DNA of 43,627 nucleotides from Exiguobacterium sp. s122 (GTDB taxonomy: Bacteria; Bacillota; Bacilli; Exiguobacteriales; Exiguobacteriaceae): assembly GCF_018618475.1 (NCBI RefSeq), contig NZ_JACSMD010000007.1, forward strand, positions 1 to 43,627. Direction: 5' to 3'. Shown here in pieces: positions 43,509 through 43,627 of this stretch. Both the position numbers and the translations under genes were made by a program. The notes below the pieces were generated by a model. The model made no database searches. It was not told the origin of the DNA and saw only the letters and a list, made by a program, of their open reading frames with translations. Position 1 is the first letter of the stretch. Each line of letters starts with the position of its first letter.

Positions 43509-43524
43509 CTTTGAAAACTGAACG
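43509..43524 (+). promoter_or_regulatory. rRNA leader element next to boxA
   Basis: CTTTGAAAACTGAACG is the conserved leader segment found upstream of 16S genes in Bacilli, associated with antitermination and processing. The exact boxA limits are not certain. Confidence 0.5.
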
Positions 43525-43592
43525 ATGAGGCAAAAAATGTTTTACAATTTTTGAATGAAGCGCAAGCTTCGTCATTTTCAAGAGCTATATCA

Positions 43593-43627
43593 AATTCTTT
43601 GGAGAGTTTGATCCTGGCTCAGGACGA
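43593..43627 (+). rRNA. rrs: 16S ribosomal RNA, 5' end
   Basis: The first about 35 nt of a 16S gene. GAGAGTTTGATCCTGGCTCA (the 27F primer region) is exact; the rest is beyond the window. The mature 5' end is estimated at TTCTTTGG and may be off by a few bases. Confidence 0.95.

Overview
The window is a chromosomal segment of a low-to-mid-GC Firmicute of class Bacilli. It is bounded on the left by the 3' end of a 5S rRNA and on the right by the 5' end of a 16S rRNA, both on the + strand. Gene order follows the Bacillus subtilis origin-proximal block running from yaaO to lysS. Genes that a spore former carries in this block (yabG, sspF, spoVT, yabP, yabQ, spoIIE and others) are absent, and several non-sporulation genes (yaaR, ridA/yabJ, ctc, yacD, yazB) are also missing. 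A non-sporulating Bacilli genus such as Exiguobacterium fits best; this is an inference from gene content and order, not a database match.

Layout. Positions 1-117: 5S end and terminator. 147-6660: a PLP amino-acid decarboxylase, then tmk, darA (yaaQ), holB, ricT, yabA, trmN6, yazA and rsmI (DNA replication, c-di-AMP sensing, RNA maturation). 6677-6970: abrB on the - strand, convergent with rsmI. 7298-12792: metG, tatD, yabE, rnmV, ksgA (translation and rRNA maturation). 12876-15401: veg, ispE, purR and spoVG, each with its own recognisable or likely promoter. 15586-25768: glmU, prs, pth, mfd, a MOP-family flippase, yabN, rqcP and divIC (wall precursor, PRPP, ribosome rescue, repair, division). 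25843-26352: yabR, an S1 protein with a Gly/Arg-rich tail. 26558-28960: a large YhgE/Pip-type membrane protein with about 50 heptads of LxxG type; it occupies a place where I know of no such gene in B. subtilis and is the main accessory gene here. 29103-29260: tRNA-Met(CAT) and tRNA-Glu(TTC). 29327-36104: tilS, hpt, ftsH, coaX, hslO, cysK. 36200-41636: a tightly overlapping folate operon pabB-pabA-pabC-folP-folB-folK followed by dusB. 41785-43275: lysS. 43276-43627: terminator, tandem rrn promoters, leader and 16S start.

How it works together. Most genes are housekeeping and are packed head to tail with 1-29 nt overlaps or short gaps. Regulation is readable in several places. Sigma-A promoters have their -35 box overlapping or abutting the upstream stop codon (veg, purR, spoVG). 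Inverted repeats surround the purR and glmU -10 boxes. Intrinsic hairpins lie immediately before the Shine-Dalgarno sequence of tatD, pth, mfd, tilS, trmN6 and lysS, where little or no room is left for a new promoter. I see no prophage, insertion sequence, CRISPR array or defence island. I found no obviously new system; the most unusual items are the YhgE-like gene with its palindromic upstream region, the RGG tail of YabR, the stop-codon-containing bidirectional terminator between rsmI and abrB, and the repeated terminator-before-SD arrangement.
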